The notes under the pieces are model-generated. The model worked only from the letters and a program-made list of their open reading frames with translations. It ran no database searches and had not been told where the DNA came from. The position numbers were made by a program, and so were the translations under genes. From Cellulomonas hominis (GTDB lineage Bacteria > Actinomycetota > Actinomycetes > Actinomycetales > Cellulomonadaceae), in NCBI RefSeq assembly GCF_014201095.1, contig NZ_JACHDN010000001.1:1178001-1242000 (forward strand): 64,000 nucleotides of DNA, in the 5' to 3' direction. This document shows, piece by piece, positions 8,181-16,625 of this stretch (position 1 is its first letter; each line of letters begins with the position of its first letter).

Positions 8181-11100
8181 ATGTCGATCGCGCCGCAGCA
8201 GGGGACGCGCCTCGAGCCGCCCGCCGTCCCCGACGGACAGGTCGTCCTGCAGCCGCCGCCCGAGATCCAGGCGTCCGACGGCATCAGCGGGATGCTGGCC
8301 AACGCCATCCCGATGCTCGGGTCCGTCGGGTCCATCGTCTTCGTGGCGATGAACCAGCCGGGCCCGCGCGGCTACATCGCGGCCGGCATGTTCCTGCTCG
8401 CGTCGCTCGGGTTCGTCGGCGTCAACGGCTGGCGGCAGCGCTCGCAGCACCAGGCGCAGGTCGTCGGCGCCCGGCGCGAGTACCTCGCCTACCTCGCGGA
8501 CCTGCGCACGTCGGTCCGGCAGGCCGCGAACGCGCAGCGTCGCGCGGCGGAGTGGACCTCACCGGACCCGCGCGCGCTCGCGGCGGTCGCCGAGGAGCGC
8601 ACCCGCGTCTGGGAGCGCCGGCCCGCCCACGACGACTTCCTCGCGGCGCGCGTCGGCGTCGGCGCCCAGCCGCTGTGCCTCGACCTGGAGGCGCCGCAGA
8701 CCCCGCCGCTGGCGCAGCTCGACCCGGTGGCGGCCTCCGCGGCGCACCGGTTCCTCGTGACGCACCGGGTGCAGCAGGGCGTCCCGCTGGCCTTCGACGT
8801 CCGGTCCGTCGCGCGCGTGGAGGTCACCGGACCCGCGCCGGAGTCCCGCGCGCTGGCCCGGGCGCTCGTCGCCCAGCTCGCGACGTTCCACGCCCCGGAG
8901 GACCTGCAGGTCGCGGTCGTCGCCGGCGACGCCGCGCTGCCGGAGTGGGACTGGGTCAAGTGGCTGCCGCACGCCCACTCCACGCGGTCCCGGGACGCGG
9001 TGGGCGCGGCCCGGATGATCGGGTCGACCCTCGCGGACGTCGAGTCGCTGCTGCCCGAGGACCTCCCGGAGCGCCCGCGGTTCGGATACGGCGCCGAGGC
9101 GCCCCTGCCGCACGTGCTCGTCGTCGTCGACGGGGGCCACGTGCCCGCCGGGAACCCCATCCTCACCGCCGACGGCGTGCTCGGCGTGACGGTCCTCGAG
9201 CTCCCCGAGCGCTGGTCCGAGCTGGACGACCCCGCGACGCTCCGGCTGAACGTCGGCGGCGCGGTCGCGGCCGACGACGCCACCCGCGCGCCGGTGGACG
9301 TGCTGCGGCTCGGCAACGCGCCGGTCCGGGTCGACGGCGACCAGATGTCCGTGGCCGACGCCGAGGCCACCGCCCGCCGCCTGCTGCCCCTGCACGTCGA
9401 GTCCGGGCCGGAGCGCGGCGACGAGGAGCTGTCCTCCGAGCTGGTCGACCTGCTCGGCGTCGGCGACGTCCGGGACCTCGACCTCTCCGTCGCCTGGCGG
9501 CCCCGGCTGGCGCGCGACCGGCTGCGGGTGCCGATCGGCGTCACCCCGCAGGGCCAGCCCGTCGCCCTCGACATCAAGGAGTCCGCGCAGCAGGGCATGG
9601 GCCCGCACGGGCTCATCATCGGCGCGACCGGCTCCGGCAAGTCCGAGGTGCTGCGCACGCTCGTGCTCGCGCTGGCGATGACGCACTCGTCGGAGGACCT
9701 CAACTTCGTCCTCGTCGACTTCAAGGGCGGCGCGACGTTCGCCGGCATGGCCGACATGCCGCACGTGTCCGCGATCATCACGAACCTCGGCGAGGAGCTC
9801 ACGCTCGTCGACCGGATGCAGGACGCCCTGCAGGGCGAGATGGTCCGCCGCCAGGAGCTGCTGCGCGCCGCGGGCAACTTCGCGAACGTCGCGGACTACG
9901 AGAAGGCGCGCCGCGGCGGCCGCACCGACCTGGAGCCGCTGCCCGCGCTGCTCATCGTCTGCGACGAGTTCTCCGAGCTGCTGTCCGCCAAGCCGGAGTT
10001 CGTCGACCTGTTCGTGACGATCGGGCGCCTCGGCCGGTCGCTGCTGATGCACCTGCTGCTGTCCTCGCAGCGCCTCGAGGAGGGCCGGCTGCGCGGGCTC
10101 GAGTCGCACCTGTCCTACCGGATCGGCCTGCGCACCTTCTCCGCCGCGGAGTCCCGCACGGTGCTCGGCGTCCCGGACGCGTACACGCTGCCGCCGGTGC
10201 CGGGCATGGGCTACCTCAAGCCCGACACGACGACGATGATCCAGTTCCGCGCCGCCTACGTCTCCGGGCCGCCGAAGGCCCGCCGCCGGACCGCGCAGGG
10301 CGGGACGGTCGCCGGGTCCGGGCTGACCCGGCTCGAGCAGTTCACGGCCGCGCCGGTGCTCGGGGGCGTCGAGGCCGGGCCCGCCACGACCGAGGTGCTG
10401 CCGGCGGAGCCGGAGGAGACCCGTGCGACGTTCGACATCGCGGTGCAGCGCATGAAGGGACAGGGGCCGCCCGCGCACCAGGTGTGGCTGCCGCCGCTGG
10501 TCGTGCCCCGCACGCTGGACGAGCTCATGCCCGACCTCGTCTCCGACCCCCGGCTGGGTCTGGTCTCCCCCGGCTGGCGCGCCGCCGGGACGCTCACGGT
10601 GCCGCTCGGCACGGTCGACCGGCCGCTGGAGCAGCGCCGCGAGAACCTCACCGTCTCGCTCGGCGGGGCGGCGGGCCACATGGCCGTCGTCGGCGCCCCG
10701 CGGACCGGCAAGAGCACCGTCCTGCGGTCGGTCGTCACGGCGCTGGCCCTCACGCACACGCCGCTCGAGGTGCAGTTCTACGTGCTCGACTTCGGCGGCG
10801 GCACGTTCGCGCCGCTGGCCGGCCTCGCGCACGTCGCGGGCGTCGCGTCCCGCGCCGAGCCGGACGTCGTGCGGCGCGTGGTCGCCGAGGTCGAGTCGGT
10901 CGTCGACGACCGCGAGCGGTACTTCCGGGCGCACGGCATCGACAGCATCGAGACCTACCGCGCCCGGCGCGCGGCGGGCACGGCCGACGACGGCTACGGC
11001 GACGTGTTCCTGGTCGTCGACGGCTGGTCCACGGTGCGCGGCGAGTTCGACGAGCTGGAGCCGCGCATCCAGGCGCTCGCCGGCCGCGGCCTCTCCTTCG

Positions 11101-12158
11101 GCGTGCACCTGGTCGCGTCGGCCGCGCGGTGGATGGACTTCCGGACCCAGGTGAAGGACCTGTTCGGCACCCGCCTGGAGCTGCGGCTCGGCGACCCCAT
11201 GGACTCCGAGATCGACCGCAAGGTGGCCGTCAACGTCCCGAAGGACCGGCCCGGCCGTGGCGTCGCGGTGTCGAAGCACCACGTGCTGACCGCCCTCCCC
11301 CGCCTGGACGGCGACCCGGCACCCGGCACGCTCGGCGCGGGCGTCACGCACCTCATCCAGACCGTGAACGCCGCGTGGCAGGGCCCCGCCGGGCCGAAGC
11401 TGCGGCTGCTGCCCGAGCGGGTGACCCTCGCGGACGTGCTCGCCGACCCCCGGGCCGACGCCGGCCGGCTGCTGCTCGGCGTCGACGAGGCCGCGCTCGC
11501 CCCGATCGGCCTCGACGTCCGCGAGGAGCCGCACCTCTACGCGTTCGGCGACGGCGGCTCCGGCAAGTCGGCGCTGCTGCGCGCGGTGGCCGCCGAGGTC
11601 CGGCGCCTGCACACCCCGCAGCAGGCGCAGATCTTCGCCGTCGACTTCCGGCGGTCCCTGCTCGGCGAGATCCCCGACGAGTACCTGGCCGGGTACTTCA
11701 CGACGCAGGAGCAGGCCGCCGGGGAGATCCAGGGTCTGGCGGACTACCTGCGCGGCCGCCTGCCCGGGCCCGACGTGACGCCCGAGCAGCTGCGGAACCG
11801 GTCGTGGTGGTCCGGCGCCGAGGTGTACGTGGTGGTCGACGACTACGACCTGGTCGCCACCACCACGGGCAACCCGCTGGCGCCCCTGGTCCCGCTGCTC
11901 GCGCAGGCCGGCGACGTGGGCCTGCACCTCGTGCTCGCGCGCCGGTCCGGCGGTGCGGGGCGGGCGATGTACGAGCCCGTGCTCCAGGCCCTGCGCGACC
12001 TCGCGGCTCCGGGCGTCGTGCTGTCCGGCAGCCCCGACGAGGGTCCGCTGGTCGGCGGCGCGAAGCCGACGCCCGCGGTCCCGGGCCGCGCCCAGCTGGT
12101 GACCCGCGACGCGGGCCGCCAGGTCGTCCAGCTCGCCTGGACCCCGCCGACCCTCTGA
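8181..12158 (+). CDS. eccC: EccC, FtsK/SpoIIIE-type T7SS ATPase (EccCa-EccCb fused)
   Basis: 1325 residues from ATG 8181 (GGAGGGA upstream). Residues ~35-80 form two membrane helices (MLANAIPMLGSVGSIVFVA, GYIAAGMFLLASLGFVGV). Three P-loop ATPase modules follow. Walker A motifs are GATGSGKSE at ~481, GAPRTGKST at ~838 and GDGGSGKSA at ~1123. Walker B-like strands are LLIVCDEFSEL, VFLVVDGW and VYVVVDDYD. This is the full-length single-chain EccC typical of most ESX loci outside ESX-1. It recognises Esx signal sequences and powers export through the EccB/C/D/E membrane complex. It stands alone on the plus strand between two minus-strand transcription units. All three P-loops keep the GK[ST] core. 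Confidence 0.95.
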   Translation: MSIAPQQGTRLEPPAVPDGQVVLQPPPEIQASDGISGMLANAIPMLGSVGSIVFVAMNQPGPRGYIAAGMFLLASLGFVGVNGWRQRSQHQAQVVGARREYLAYLADLRTSVRQAANAQRRAAEWTSPDPRALAAVAEERTRVWERRPAHDDFLAARVGVGAQPLCLDLEAPQTPPLAQLDPVAASAAHRFLVTHRVQQGVPLAFDVRSVARVEVTGPAPESRALARALVAQLATFHAPEDLQVAVVAGDAALPEWDWVKWLPHAHSTRSRDAVGAARMIGSTLADVESLLPEDLPERPRFGYGAEAPLPHVLVVVDGGHVPAGNPILTADGVLGVTVLELPERWSELDDPATLRLNVGGAVAADDATRAPVDVLRLGNAPVRVDGDQMSVADAEATARRLLPLHVESGPERGDEELSSELVDLLGVGDVRDLDLSVAWRPRLARDRLRVPIGVTPQGQPVALDIKESAQQGMGPHGLIIGATGSGKSEVLRTLVLALAMTHSSEDLNFVLVDFKGGATFAGMADMPHVSAIITNLGEELTLVDRMQDALQGEMVRRQELLRAAGNFANVADYEKARRGGRTDLEPLPALLIVCDEFSELLSAKPEFVDLFVTIGRLGRSLLMHLLLSSQRLEEGRLRGLESHLSYRIGLRTFSAAESRTVLGVPDAYTLPPVPGMGYLKPDTTTMIQFRAAYVSGPPKARRRTAQGGTVAGSGLTRLEQFTAAPVLGGVEAGPATTEVLPAEPEETRATFDIAVQRMKGQGPPAHQVWLPPLVVPRTLDELMPDLVSDPRLGLVSPGWRAAGTLTVPLGTVDRPLEQRRENLTVSLGGAAGHMAVVGAPRTGKSTVLRSVVTALALTHTPLEVQFYVLDFGGGTFAPLAGLAHVAGVASRAEPDVVRRVVAEVESVVDDRERYFRAHGIDSIETYRARRAAGTADDGYGDVFLVVDGWSTVRGEFDELEPRIQALAGRGLSFGVHLVASAARWMDFRTQVKDLFGTRLELRLGDPMDSEIDRKVAVNVPKDRPGRGVAVSKHHVLTALPRLDGDPAPGTLGAGVTHLIQTVNAAWQGPAGPKLRLLPERVTLADVLADPRADAGRLLLGVDEAALAPIGLDVREEPHLYAFGDGGSGKSALLRAVAAEVRRLHTPQQAQIFAVDFRRSLLGEIPDEYLAGYFTTQEQAAGEIQGLADYLRGRLPGPDVTPEQLRNRSWWSGAEVYVVVDDYDLVATTTGNPLAPLVPLLAQAGDVGLHLVLARRSGGAGRAMYEPVLQALRDLAAPGVVLSGSPDEGPLVGGAKPTPAVPGRAQLVTRDAGRQVVQLAWTPPTL

Positions 12159-12270
12159 CCCGCCCCCGCGCCACCGCCGCGCCCGAGCGCACGGCCGGGG
12201 TGCCGAGCCGTGCGCAGGAGGCCAGGCGGCCGCGGGCGTGCGGCAGGGGACCGCGGCGGTGCGGGGGCGG

Positions 12271-12339
12271 CGAGGTCGAGGGTTTCGTGCGAGGTCGAGG
12301 GTTTGAGCCCGCCCGTGAGCACCGAACCCTCGACCTCGC
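12271..12339. repeat. Intergenic inverted/direct repeat element A
   Basis: The 15-mer CGAGGTCGAGGGTTT occurs at 12271-12285 and again at 12290-12304 (19-base offset). The complement AACCCTCGACCTCGC is at 12325-12339 and pairs perfectly with 12289-12303 (15 base pairs, 21-base loop). It sits between convergent eccC and the second RDD-FHA gene, so it could serve as a terminator, but the extra direct copy is not explained by that role. Confidence 0.75.
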
Positions 12340-12378
12340 GAGCATGCGATCGCGGGAGGACGGGGCGCGGCGGCGGGG

Positions 12379-13653
12379 CTACGCCTCCGCGACCGCCACG
12401 CGGCGCGGGCCGAGCAGGAGCGTCCAGCCCGGCGCGACGCGCGCCGGGGCGCCGGCGGGGAGCGCCCAGCGCGCCCCCGACGGGTCCAGCAGCACCGTCC
12501 CGTTCGTGGCGCCGCGGTCGGTGACCTCGAGGGTGCCGTCCGGCAGGGGCCGGTACGCGAGGTGCACGCGGGACACGCCGGGGTCGGGCAGCGTGACGAG
12601 CCGCGCGTCCGGGGCGTCCTCGAGGGCCGGGCGCCGGCCGATCAGACCCGGGCCGTCGACCGGCACGCGCTCGCCGGTGTCGAGCACGAGCGCCAGCGCG
12701 CGCCCGGACGCCGCGACCGGGTCCACGGGCCGGGCGAGGCGGGTGTGCTCGAGGTCCCCGAGCGCCGGCAGCGTTGGCACGGTGGTGTCCGGCAGCCCGA
12801 CGGGCGCGGCGGGCGCGGCGGGCGCGGCGGCCGCCGCGGGCGCGACCACCGGCGGCGTCCACGGCTCGGCCGACGCCGGGGCCGACCCCGGGGCTGACAC
12901 CGCGACCGACGGCGGGACCGACCCCGCGACCGACCCCGCGACCGACCCCGCGACCGACGGCGGGACCGACCCCGCGACCGACCCCGCGGCCGACGGCGGG
13001 ACCGACCCCGCGGCCGCGGCCGGCGCCGGCACCCGGGTCGCCTCGGCGACCACCGCCCGCTCCGCCTCCCGCGCCCGCGGCCGCACCCGCAGCACCAGCG
13101 TCCCCGCGACCTTGTCGTGCCACCCGCGCTGCTCCGGCCCCTCGTCCCACGCCCCGGACGCCGCCACGACGTACACGCCGACCCCGCCCACGACCACCCC
13201 GAGCGCCTGCACCGCGGACCGCACGAGCACCGGCCACAGCCCCGCGGGCCGGCCGGTGCGCGCCGAGACGGTCCGGATCCCCAGCAGCGCCCCGCCTGCC
13301 GTGCGGCCGCCGAACGCCTCCGCGAACCACTGGACCGCCCCGAGCACGAGCAGCGCCAGCCCGGGCACGAGCAGCGACCGCGTGGCACCGTCCCGCAGGG
13401 CCGGCAGCACCGCCGCGACCCCGAGCCCGCCGACGACCGCGGCCAGCGCCTGGTCCACGAGCAGCGCGAGCAGCCGCCGCCACACGGGCGCGACCGCGTC
13501 GTCCACGTCGGCGCCGAGCGACCACCCCGCGGCGGAGGCCGGCGCGGCCGGCGGCCCGACGCGCACCCCGCACACCGCGCAGAACGCCGCCCCGGCGTCG
13601 AGGGCCGCCCCGCACGCCCCGCACCGGTTCGTCGGCAGCACCGCCGCGCTCAC
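12379..13653 (-). CDS. Zinc-ribbon / RDD membrane / FHA domain protein (second copy)
   Basis: 424 residues from the GTG at 13653, chosen because it leads directly into the zinc ribbon (C11, C14, C25, C28); the frame is open to a start at 13707. RDD segments follow ([50 protein letters not shown]). A low-complexity Val/Gly/Ser/Pro linker is encoded by a 12-base tandem repeat. The C-terminal FHA domain contains GPGLIGRRP, SRVHLAY and GATNGTVLL. Same architecture as the 5110-6504 protein but clearly diverged in sequence. It is downstream of the polyprenyl synthase on the same strand (about 90 bases) and convergent with eccC. Probable role: phosphothreonine-reading membrane accessory of the T7SS. 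Confidence 0.83.
   Translation of the reverse strand: MSAAVLPTNRCGACGAALDAGAAFCAVCGVRVGPPAAPASAAGWSLGADVDDAVAPVWRRLLALLVDQALAAVVGGLGVAAVLPALRDGATRSLLVPGLALLVLGAVQWFAEAFGGRTAGGALLGIRTVSARTGRPAGLWPVLVRSAVQALGVVVGGVGVYVVAASGAWDEGPEQRGWHDKVAGTLVLRVRPRAREAERAVVAEATRVPAPAAAAGSVPPSAAGSVAGSVPPSVAGSVAGSVAGSVPPSVAVSAPGSAPASAEPWTPPVVAPAAAAAPAAPAAPVGLPDTTVPTLPALGDLEHTRLARPVDPVAASGRALALVLDTGERVPVDGPGLIGRRPALEDAPDARLVTLPDPGVSRVHLAYRPLPDGTLEVTDRGATNGTVLLDPSGARWALPAGAPARVAPGWTLLLGPRRVAVAEA
12904..13011. repeat. 12-base coding minisatellite in the FHA-protein linker
   Basis: Nine 12-base units in exact register: GACCGACGGCGG at 12904 and 12952, GACCGACCCCGC at 12916, 12928, 12940, 12964, 12976 and 13000, and GGCCGACGGCGG at 12988. 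Read on the coding strand they give alternating AGSV and PPSV tetrapeptides. The unit is a multiple of three, so copy-number change would alter linker length without a frameshift. Confidence 0.9.
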
Positions 13654-13744
13654 CGCGCGCCCCGGAGCCGTGCCCCGGCGTCCCCCGCGCGGCACCGGCG
13701 CGCGCACCGCCCCCCAGCGCGCATGCTCACCCTCCGCGTCGCGG

Positions 13745-14752
13745 TCAGGACGCCCGGTCCACCAGGGCGTCGGCGAACGACACGAACGAGTCCTTGACCG
13801 GCCCGTCCGGCAGCGGCGCGAGGACCTCGACGGCCTCGGCGACCAGGGCGGTGGCCCGCTCGCGGGTCTCCCGGACGACGTCGTGGGCGCGCAGCAGCGC
13901 GACGGTCTCGGCGAGCACCGCGTCGTCGGACAGGTCGCCGTCCAGGCGCGCCACGAGGGCGACGTCCGCGGGGTCCCCGCCCTCGGCGGCCCGGCGGCGG
14001 AGCAGCAGCACCGGCATGGTCGGCACCTTCTCGCGCAGGTCCGTGCCGGGCGTCTTGCCGGACACGGTGCCCTCGGAGGTCAGGTCGAGCACGTCGTCGG
14101 CGAGCTGGAACGCCACGCCGATCCGCTCGCCGAACGCCGCCACGGTCTCCACGACCGCGGGGGCCGCCCCGCCGTACATCGCGCCGAGCCGCGCGGACGT
14201 CGCGATGAGCGAGGCGGTCTTGTCCGCGAGCACCTGGAGGTAGTGCGCCACGGGGTCGTCGCCCGCGCCGGGGCCGGTCGACTCGTGGAGCTGCCCGAGG
14301 CAGAGCCGCTCGAAGGTGCTCGCCTGGATGAGGACGGCCTCCGGGCCGAGGTGCGCGACGGTGGTCGAGGCGCGGGCGAACAGCAGGTCGCCGACGAGGA
14401 TGGCGACGGAGTTGCCCCAGACCTCGTGCGCGGCGGGCGCCCCGCGGCGCATCGGCGCGGAGTCCATGACGTCGTCGTGGTAGAGCGACGCGAGGTGCGT
14501 GAGCTCGACGACGACCGCGGCGTCCAGCACCTCCGCGTCGCCGGGGTGGTCGCCGAGCTCGGCGGCCAGCAGGGCCAGCAGCGGGCGCAGCCGCTTGCCG
14601 CCGGCGTCGGCCAGGTGGTGGGCGGCGTCGTCCACGAGCGGGTCGGCGTACCCGACGGCGGCGCGCAGGCGGTCCTCGACCTGGTCGAGGCGTCCGGCGA
14701 TGCGCTCGGCGAGCGCGGCGTCGGCGAGCGGCAGGGTGGTCGGGGAAGTCAC
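13745..14752 (-). CDS. Long-chain polyprenyl diphosphate synthase (menaquinone tail)
   Basis: 335 residues, a trans-isoprenyl diphosphate synthase. The first Asp-rich motif is DDVMD (93-97, preceded by LASLYH and followed by RRG), the second is DDVLD (219-223), and KTASL is present. It condenses farnesyl or geranylgeranyl diphosphate with isopentenyl diphosphate to the C40-C50 chain used by MenA. Chain length cannot be read reliably from sequence; a nine-unit tail would fit the MK-9 of Cellulomonas. The GTG start lies six bases after TAGGTT, so the transcript is probably leaderless. It is separated from nuoN by a strong terminator. Its position beside nuo, menJ and menG supports a menaquinone role, like mycobacterial grcC1. 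Confidence 0.9.
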   Translation of the reverse strand: MTSPTTLPLADAALAERIAGRLDQVEDRLRAAVGYADPLVDDAAHHLADAGGKRLRPLLALLAAELGDHPGDAEVLDAAVVVELTHLASLYHDDVMDSAPMRRGAPAAHEVWGNSVAILVGDLLFARASTTVAHLGPEAVLIQASTFERLCLGQLHESTGPGAGDDPVAHYLQVLADKTASLIATSARLGAMYGGAAPAVVETVAAFGERIGVAFQLADDVLDLTSEGTVSGKTPGTDLREKVPTMPVLLLRRRAAEGGDPADVALVARLDGDLSDDAVLAETVALLRAHDVVRETRERATALVAEAVEVLAPLPDGPVKDSFVSFADALVDRAS

Positions 14753-14758
14753 GGGACG

Positions 14759-14764
14759 AACCTA
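14759..14764 (-). promoter_or_regulatory. -10 element of leaderless polyprenyl synthase gene
   Basis: TAGGTT on the minus strand (AACCTA on plus) ends six bases before the GTG at 14752, and no Shine-Dalgarno sequence lies between. Spacing fits transcription starting at or next to the start codon. Confidence 0.6.
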
Positions 14765-14793
14765 TCTGGCCGCACGGGCCCGAGCAGAACCGA

Positions 14794-14847
14794 CGCGGCC
14801 GTCCGGCCCGGGGCGCGGTGCACCGCACCCGGGGCCGGACGGCCGCG
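14794..14847 (-). terminator. Terminator of the nuo operon
   Basis: Perfect 16-base arms CGCGGCCGTCCGGCCC (14794-14809) and GGGCCGGACGGCCGCG (14832-14847). Inside them the palindrome GCGGTG/CACCGC (14815-14826) extends the hairpin. It begins six bases after the nuoN stop codon and isolates nuo from the polyprenyl synthase gene. Confidence 0.85.
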
Positions 14848-14852
14848 GACGG

Positions 14853-16625
14853 TCAGGGGAGCAGCTGGGCGACGCCGGCGATCGCGTCGAGCACCGGCCC
14901 GGGGAACACGCCCAGGGCGACGGTGAGCACCGCGCACACCGCGATGCCGATGATCGCCAGGCCCTGGGACCCGACCACGACGGCGTTCGGGCGGGTCTCC
15001 CCGTCGTCCGCGGTCTGCGGGCCGCCGTGCGGGCTGGTGAAGAACATCAGGACGATGATCCGGACGTAGAAGAACGCGGCCGCCGCGGAGGCCAGCACGC
15101 CGACCACGGCCAGCGGCCACGCGCCGCCGTCGACGGCCGCGGAGAACACCGCGAACTTCCCGGTGAAGCCGGCGGTCAGCGGGATGCCCGCGAACGAGAG
15201 CAGGAACAGCGCGAACGTCGTCGCGAGCACCGGGTTGGTCCGGCCGAGCCCCGCCCACTGGGACAGGTGCGTCGCCTCGCCGAGGATCGGGCCCTGCGCC
15301 TCGACCGGGTCCGCCCCGTCGCCCGCGCCGGCCCCGCCCGCGAGGGGCTCCCCGGCGGGGCTGCCGTCGCCGGAGGCCCGGCCCGTGGTCGTCGCGGCCG
15401 CCGCGACCGCCGCCGCCTCGGCCCCGGCCGCCACCAGCAGCGGCACCCGCTCGCTCGCGGCGGCGCGCACGGCACCCCGCTCGCGGACCAGCGACACGAT
15501 GCCGAAGGCCCCGATCGTCGCGGCGCCGTACGCCAGCAGGTAGAACAGCACGGCCGTGATGCCGGAGGTGGTCAGCGCGACCACGCCGGTGAGCACGAAG
15601 CCCGCGTGCGCGATCGAGGAGTACGCGAGCACCCGCTTGATGTCGGTCTGCACCAGGGCGACGACCGTCCCGACGACCATCGTGGCGATGGCGACGGTCC
15701 ACAGCACCGGCTCCAGGTCCCACCGCAGGTCCGCCAGCATCACGTACATCACGCGGAGCAGCGCGCCGAACGCGGCGACCTTGGTGCACGCGGCCATGAA
15801 CCCGGTGATCGGGGTCGGCGCGCCCTGGTAGGCGTCCGGGGTCCACGAGTGGAACGGCACGGCACCGACCTTGAACAGCAGGCCGGCCAGGAGCAGCAGG
15901 GACCCCGCGAGCAGCAGGCCGTCCATGCCCGTGACGGTGCGGACCGCCTCGGCGATGTCCGCGAACCGCAGCGAGCCGGAGAACCCGTACAGCAGCGCGA
16001 TGCCGAACAGCAGCAGCGCGGAGGCGAACGACCCGAGCAGGAAGTACTTCATCGACGCCTCCTGGCTGAGCAGGCGGCGACGGCGGGCCAGGCCGGTCAG
16101 CAGGTACAGCGGCAGCGACAGCACCTCGAGCGCGACGAACAGCGTCAGCAGGTCGCCGGTCGCGGGGAAGATCAGCATGCCGCCGGTGGCGAACAGCACG
16201 AGGGGGTAGACCTCGGTCTGCTGCAGGCCGGCGAGGCGGGCCGCCTCCTCGTACCCGGAGCCGGGCACCGAGGCGCCCTGCGGGGTGAAGGCGTCCTCGC
16301 CGGTGTCGGTGCGGTCCGCGATGACGAGCACCGCGAGCAGCGCCAGCACGGCGATGGTGCCCTGGAGGACCAGCGTCGGGCCGTCGACCAGGAGCGAGCC
16401 GCCGAGCACGTCGGTGCCGCCGGTGGCGTCCACGTCCGACCACAGCGCGGCGACCGCGACGACGGCGGCGGCGAGCGCCGCCAGCGTGAGGGTCAGCTGC
16501 ACGGCCCGGCGGGCGCGACGGGGCACGAGGGCCTCGACGAGCACGCCGACCACGGCGGCGCCCAGCACCAGCAGCACCGGCGTGAGCTGCGCCCACGCGA
16601 TGTCGGGGACGGTGAACGGGCTCAC
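14853..16625 (-). CDS. nuoN: NADH-quinone oxidoreductase subunit N
   Basis: 590 residues from GTG 16625, which overlaps the nuoM stop as GTGA. Antiporter-like membrane subunit of complex I with about 14 hydrophobic helices, including MKYFLLGSFASALLLFGIAL and the conserved ...YQGAPTPITGFMAACTKVAAFGALLR proton-channel region with its lysine. It is longer than the usual ~490-residue NuoN because of an N-terminal extension and a Gly/Ala/Asp-rich cytoplasmic insert (RASGDGSPAGEP...), a feature also seen in other actinobacterial NuoN. Last gene of the operon. Confidence 0.95.
   Translation of the reverse strand: MSPFTVPDIAWAQLTPVLLVLGAAVVGVLVEALVPRRARRAVQLTLTLAALAAAVVAVAALWSDVDATGGTDVLGGSLLVDGPTLVLQGTIAVLALLAVLVIADRTDTGEDAFTPQGASVPGSGYEEAARLAGLQQTEVYPLVLFATGGMLIFPATGDLLTLFVALEVLSLPLYLLTGLARRRRLLSQEASMKYFLLGSFASALLLFGIALLYGFSGSLRFADIAEAVRTVTGMDGLLLAGSLLLLAGLLFKVGAVPFHSWTPDAYQGAPTPITGFMAACTKVAAFGALLRVMYVMLADLRWDLEPVLWTVAIATMVVGTVVALVQTDIKRVLAYSSIAHAGFVLTGVVALTTSGITAVLFYLLAYGAATIGAFGIVSLVRERGAVRAAASERVPLLVAAGAEAAAVAAAATTTGRASGDGSPAGEPLAGGAGAGDGADPVEAQGPILGEATHLSQWAGLGRTNPVLATTFALFLLSFAGIPLTAGFTGKFAVFSAAVDGGAWPLAVVGVLASAAAAFFYVRIIVLMFFTSPHGGPQTADDGETRPNAVVVGSQGLAIIGIAVCAVLTVALGVFPGPVLDAIAGVAQLLP

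Noticed and set aside
8559..11927. Minus-strand 1122-codon frame antisense to eccC
   Set aside because: No recognisable domains; His/Arg/Val/Gly-biased shadow composition; eccC explains the region completely.
12159..12378. Small coding gene in the gap after eccC
   Set aside because: The open frames there pass through the inverted repeats and lack ribosome sites; repeat element A accounts for the structure.
8141..14926. Very long open frame of over 2200 codons on the plus strand overlapping eccC and beyond
   Set aside because: It is in another frame of eccC, with Arg/Pro/Ala-rich composition typical of shadow frames in high-GC DNA, and runs antisense across clear genes.
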